Assembly: GCA_030268105.1 (NCBI GenBank)
Contig: BSDZ01000008.1
Coordinates: 5,270,001-5,334,000, forward strand
Source: Volvox africanus
Lineage: Eukaryota > Chlorophyta > Chlorophyceae > Chlamydomonadales > Volvocaceae
DNA: 64,000 nt
Reading direction: 5' to 3'
Part shown: piece after piece, positions 59,521 to 64,000 of the stretch
Numbering within the stretch: the first letter of the stretch is position 1
Layout of the letters: the number at the start of each line of letters is the position of its first letter
The notes under the pieces: generated by a model
What the model was told of the DNA's origin: nothing
Seen by the model: only the letters and a program-made list of their open reading frames with translations
Databases searched by the model: none
Translations under genes and position numbers: made by a program

Positions 59521-59777
59521 TCAGGATATGGGAGCGTGGACTTTTATTACCTTGTTTGGGCCTGTTTCGTTGGTGCGAGGGTGTATTCATGTGGGTCCAT
59601 GCGAATGCCATGACGGATGCGGGCCGGGGATCGCTCGGTTTAGGAGGCCCAAATTAATTATAATTACATATAGAATATATTACATAGGCGTGATGTAGCG
59701 TCAAGCATGCATCCAGATGCAAATAGAGGAATGTGAGGTCTAGTGGTATCTCTTTAGATGCGGCTTCGTAGCTTGCT

Positions 59778-59885
59778 GTTTTATCTCTGTTGTGTCGGCC
59801 AACAAAGGCCCGATCGGAAGGATGACCATCTGTGGTCCAGGATCCTTTGACACTGCCCGTAGATACCCCAGGATACTACACTTGC
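59778..59885 (+). repeat. Dispersed repeat family 3, copy 2
   Basis: Aligns with 39540-39645 over AAGGCCCGATCGGAAG, TTTGACACTGCCCGTAGATA and CCCCAGGATACTAC. Confidence 0.75.
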
Positions 59886-60961
59886 TTTGTGAGTACATCT
59901 TCATCTTCGCATTCAGCTTATGCCCATCTAGATATCATTTTAGTCTATATATGGTGTATGAGATACCCGGATGTCGAACGCACGGAAAACAGGCTAGATG
60001 ATAGTCATCCACCCGGATCCCCAGCGGGACTCACTAACGGTACTCCATCCGGACCGAAGTGTTCATATGTGCGCGGCCCATTACTTCATACGTACACTGC
60101 ATTTGCGCGATAGCTCTGCTGCATTGCCCTCAAGCTAGGCAAGCAATTTGTGCAATAACAATGAACACGCACAAACGCTGGCTGTATAAAGGTTTATTTA
60201 TATGTAACGAAGATTTTCTCACCAAGCAAAAGAGAAACCAAAAACCAAAAAAAACGAGCGCGGCAGCGATATTCAGACGAACCAGGTTTGCTTGCGAGGT
60301 CGGCGGGAGGCAGTTGCAACTTCCCAGAGAGACCTAAAAACTTATGCCCCCGCGTGCTCCAGTGCACTTTGTTTAGATATTAACACATATGTTTATTTGT
60401 TTCCAGTTGTTTCATTCCGGGAGGTTCCGGGCGGGGAATTTCTTACCCTGGATGGAGTTTTGCGCCGGGAAAAGGGAATTATTAGGTAATTAGGTGCAAA
60501 AACTGCAACTTGCTTACAACTGCTTTTACGAAAGATAGTTATACGAAGCTAAACGTCCAGTACAACATGGTACATCGTTTGTATGAGGTTGCAACCTTTT
60601 GCCTCGGCTGGCCCGTGTGACGTCCGGGTGTCGTACACTTCCCAATGAGCCACGTACAAAGCTGCAGAGCATATATGGCCCGAAGTCGCCTACCTCTCAT
60701 CATCAATCAAAAGGGCACATCTTTCGCACGTTGTGGACGTTCACCAATAGGCTGTTATTCAAAATTAATGTGATTGTTCGAGTCATTATCATATCATGAT
60801 CATTAATTTTGGTCTATCTATCAGCAGGAGTTGAATCATAAATCAACTCAAGACCATCCATCCTGCCCTAGGTTTACTCATTCCGCTCCATAACTTATCA
60901 GATTAATCATATAGACTAATAATTGTACTATACCTCTGATTTGCGGTTCGGTTGCAACAGA

Positions 60962-63900
60962 ATGCCGCAACTGGCACCGTTTTGCCGCCGTCGTGTCATG
61001 GGCGTAACGTCCCTGCTGCTGGCGTCGGCAGTCAGTCCTCTCCTGTTTCTGCTATGCTTAGCCGCCAGCGGCAGCCCTGATGACGCGAGGGCGTCCGCGC
61101 AGATAGACCTCCACGCCGAACGGGTGCGAATGAGTGATGCGTATGATGATATGGATTCGAAACCTAACAAGGCCGTTCCTATTACCTAGTAAGACGCAAT
61201 GGTGTGCTTTCGCAATGATCATAGCTGCTCGCTCTTCGGCTGCGCGCGTGGCATGTCAGTTATATACACATGCATACTGCTTTAGTATCTTGATTTCTTT
61301 GAAAAGTGTTATAAATATTATATATACACACGATTTGTTCTCATGGCTGCTGGCTGGACAACACGCAGACGGCTACGGCGACGGTTTTGCCCCTGCGAGT
61401 TGGCGACGACGGCGGCATCGCTGTAGGCGGCCGGAGACTGCAACTGTCCGCCGCGAGGACCCAGGAGCGAGTGGCGCAGCAGTTGGAGCCGCTGGTTGCG
61501 GTGACCTATGAAATCTCATCCTTGCGACCACCCGTGATCAGCATCGCGCTCACTCATGTTCCCAAAGCGGGACCTCGCAGTCGCACTTACTTCGCCTACT
61601 CGCGGGCGCGCTGGAGAATGGATAAGCAGTCCGCGGGCATCTTCGACCTCAACAAGAACGAGGTAGGTCTGTGAAGGAACGAACCCTGTCCCGCGTACGT
61701 AGTACCGAGCAGAACACAAGCAATGTTGATGCTTTCGCATCATTGCGCATCATGCGCCTTGCTTGATTGGAAACATAACACACGTAACACTAGTATCTAT
61801 CGTTTAGTACGTAGAGGAGAATGGAGCTAGATAGCTGTTGCGTCACCCCTTGGTTTGTACTCATACCGATCAATCCCGACTAACTACATTTAGGCGCGTC
61901 TATTTTTAGAAAGAAAATTTTGCGTGCGTGCGTTGGCTATTGCTCAATTTTCTGGGCCGGCCGTTTATGCCAACCAGCGAACTAGCTGGCTGGATGGGGC
62001 TAGTAACGTTTATTTATAAATTAGGGTTGTTGTTTTAGGTTTATCTATCTGTGGTGCGTGGATGGGGATGCCGCCGTCGTGATGCATGCATGCGCCGATT
62101 CCTGCATGTATGCGCACGGCTTACCTGCCTCCGAAAGAGCCAAGAGTCCAACAGTCCGCATTCACAGTACTGTACAGGCCACCATCAAGCAAGAGTGCTA
62201 TTCCGACCTTGATTGCCTTCTTCCGGCCATCCTCAGTCGAATCTGGTCATCACCCCTTTCGACCACTTTTGCAACGGCCCGATTCTTCTGGCCGACGGAA
62301 ATCCCGCTCTTGTCGGGGGTTACGACGAGCCAGCCAACAAAGCGCAGACAGACGGGCGAAAATGGATTTCGGTATGTTGGGTTTTTACTCTCCTTCGGTC
62401 AATCGCTTTAACACATGACCCTTAAAACCATGGAATCCTACATACCCCTATCTATCCCCGCCGTACTGTTTTCACATCTACGATACACCTGCCAACCCCC
62501 AATGGCCTAGCTACGTAGAGGGGAAATAATGGACGTAATTAAATAACACCTGCAATCACTTTACCTACCTGACGATAAAATAAAAAAGTTTAACTGGACG
62601 TATTCTCTCTCCTGCATCATGTGTGATTGTGATATTTATATATAGCCCTCTGTGGCCGGATATGCCAATGAGCCTCTGCACTGATAATAATTTATCCCTG
62701 CCTGCCGCGCCTCCTTGGCATCCATCTCATCAAAATCCGTCCTACCAATCAGCAGGTGCACGCTTGCCTTACTACACATCCCTCTACCATTAGTCACCCG
62801 CCCATGATTGCCGCAGATTTATGACCACAATCGAAGGAGCATGACCTCAATGACCTCCATGTTTTACCAAAGGTACATGTCTCCATAGTAGTAATGGTGG
62901 TAATATACATCATCAGATGTATTTTTGGATTGCGGGTGGAGTTTATATGTTGTTATTGGCAGTCCCAGGAGAACATACATATATGCTCCCCTGGCGGCAC
63001 CTCCGTACCTGAATATTCGATGTAAATTTATCGGATCCCATGTGCATATGCATATGCATATACATATGCACAGTGTAACACCCTTGCATATACATATACA
63101 CATATATTCTTGTATATATATGCATATATATATATGTAATATGAATGTGGTGTTATCACATCGGCAAGGAAGATGTAGGTATCATATCACACAAGGTTGC
63201 CTAACTGCATCGTTGAGCGTCGCCGCGGATCGCGGCATCCGGACGCTCAGGATCGCGACACCATGGATCGTGGAGCGTCGATACGTTGTTAATATCTGCA
63301 ATCAACAGTAGTAGATAGTGGTCGATAGTGACCTCATTTCGTCGGCAACTACTTCCTGCTCTTAGTCAGCCAGCCTGCCTAATGCGTGCGTGGCCCGCCA
63401 CGCACTCCTTCCGTCACCATCCATCCATGCAGGTGGTACCCGACACCCTGCCTGGTTAAAGATAACAAGGTATTGTAAATAATAGATAGGAAGGGATTGA
63501 TGCTACGGCAATCTATCAGCAGGGATCATCATCGATGCGCCTTATTCTTATGACAATACTGGACACCGTCGTATATCAGCTAAATACGTACAAGAATTTA
63601 ACACCTAATATGATTAGGTGTTAAATTCACAAATCGACGGGATACGGGATACATTCGTGTTTCATGCCGTACTTACTGCATGCTCCGCCAGCATCCCGCC
63701 AGGATATACATATACCTTCCATATATATGTGTGTGTGCATGCGCGTATGTGTATGTGTGTGCAGGTGCTTATCGTGGGCGGCACATACAACATTGACAAG
63801 GGACCTCAAATTCCAGTTGCGGAGCTCTGGGACCCAACGAAGCCCAACGCCGGCACTGAGCAAGTGCCCCTGCCGCCCACCTTCAAGAAAAATGCCGGCT

Positions 63901-64000
63901 TTAACTGGTAAAGGGAAGCCGCGGGGGGTGATGGACATGCATCGTACAGTTGGGCGGCGGGTAGGAGGAAGTTAGTGAAGGTATATGCCGCCTTTTTTGT
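60962..64000 (+). CDS. Secreted copper-radical oxidase (galactose/glyoxal oxidase-like), copy C, 5' part
   Basis: Six exons are visible: 60962-61123, 61369-61662, 62237-62371, 62817-62872, 63433-63469, 63765-63907; the gene continues beyond the window. Lengths of exons 3-6 (135, 56, 37, 143) equal those of copies A and B, and all joins keep frame. It starts MPQLAPFCRRRVMGVTSLLL with a signal peptide, then has PVISIALTHVPKAGPRSRTY, the cofactor Cys in FDHFCNG, the cofactor Tyr in RWYPTPC and the blade motif VLIVGGTYNIDKGPQIP. The other ligands lie past the edge. Exon 1 ends earlier than in copy B (after HAER), lacking about 35 residues. Start chosen by match to copy B; an in-frame Met also exists at 60923. 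Confidence 0.85.
63594..63628. repeat. Perfect 16-bp inverted repeat, 3-bp loop
   Basis: GAATTTAACACCTAAT / ATG / ATTAGGTGTTAAATTC, in intron 5 of oxidase copy C. Confidence 0.92.

Larger units (their letters stand above)
56481..60961. other. Divergent intergenic region between oxidase copies B and C
   Basis: Presumably holds both promoters at its ends. No TATA-type element stands out, and the sequences just upstream of the two ATGs do not resemble each other. A minus-strand open frame at 57569-58093 and a short plus-strand frame at 58640-58748 (ending ILEADELCIDL) have no recognisable family. A family-4 copy (59430-59520) and a family-3 copy (59778-59885) are present. Confidence 0.45.

Noticed and set aside
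1..64000. tRNA, rRNA or other structured RNA genes
   Set aside because: No cloverleaf with A/B box-like words or rRNA core was seen on either strand by eye; a covariance-model scan would be decisive.

Overview
The window looks like nuclear DNA of a green alga, probably a chlorophycean/volvocine species. Genes are split into many small GT-AG exons. Introns and spacers are full of dinucleotide to 24-bp tandem repeats and dispersed repeats. Two gene types fit this group: a secreted-then-anchored REJ-domain protein with a Ser-Pro-rich shaft, and secreted copper-radical oxidases. The species call is inference; no rRNA, tRNA or organelle marker is present.

Layout: 1-538 holds the start of an unrecognised minus-strand coding region that leaves the window. 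1162-3084 is a truncated Copia pol remnant with one premature stop. 3868-4511 is a recent 322-bp tandem duplication. 6782-14564 (minus) is a nine-exon gene whose joined exons stay in one frame for about 1577 codons: Ser-Pro shaft, saposin-B-like Cys domain, Cys-rich region, REJ-like ectodomain, one membrane helix, short tail. About 18.7-20.5 kb (minus) holds pieces of an unrecognised gene with an in-frame stop.

The right two thirds is a local family of three copper-radical oxidases (galactose/glyoxal oxidase-like). Copy A (37359-22117, minus) and copy B (56480-47325, minus) are complete, in tandem, with 17 exons each. Copy C (60962 to the right edge, plus) is head-to-head with B and shows its first six exons. 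Exon lengths and phases match almost base for base, and the full set of copper/Tyr-Cys ligands is present in A and B. Copy A carries a roughly 41-unit 24-bp minisatellite translated as a Gln-Pro-Val octapeptide, and its introns are inflated by repeats. Exon 8 is identical in A and B over about 120 bp including intron, and the signal-peptide exon of B and C is far more alike than the rest, so sequence exchange between copies is likely.

Between A and B lies a candidate DNA transposon (about 39.67-44.25 kb) bounded on both sides by dense CTATAG-palindrome arrays, with a decayed KDZ/Plavaka-like transposase. At least five other dispersed repeat families recur across the window. Coordinates of splice sites were read by eye and may be off by one to a few bases.
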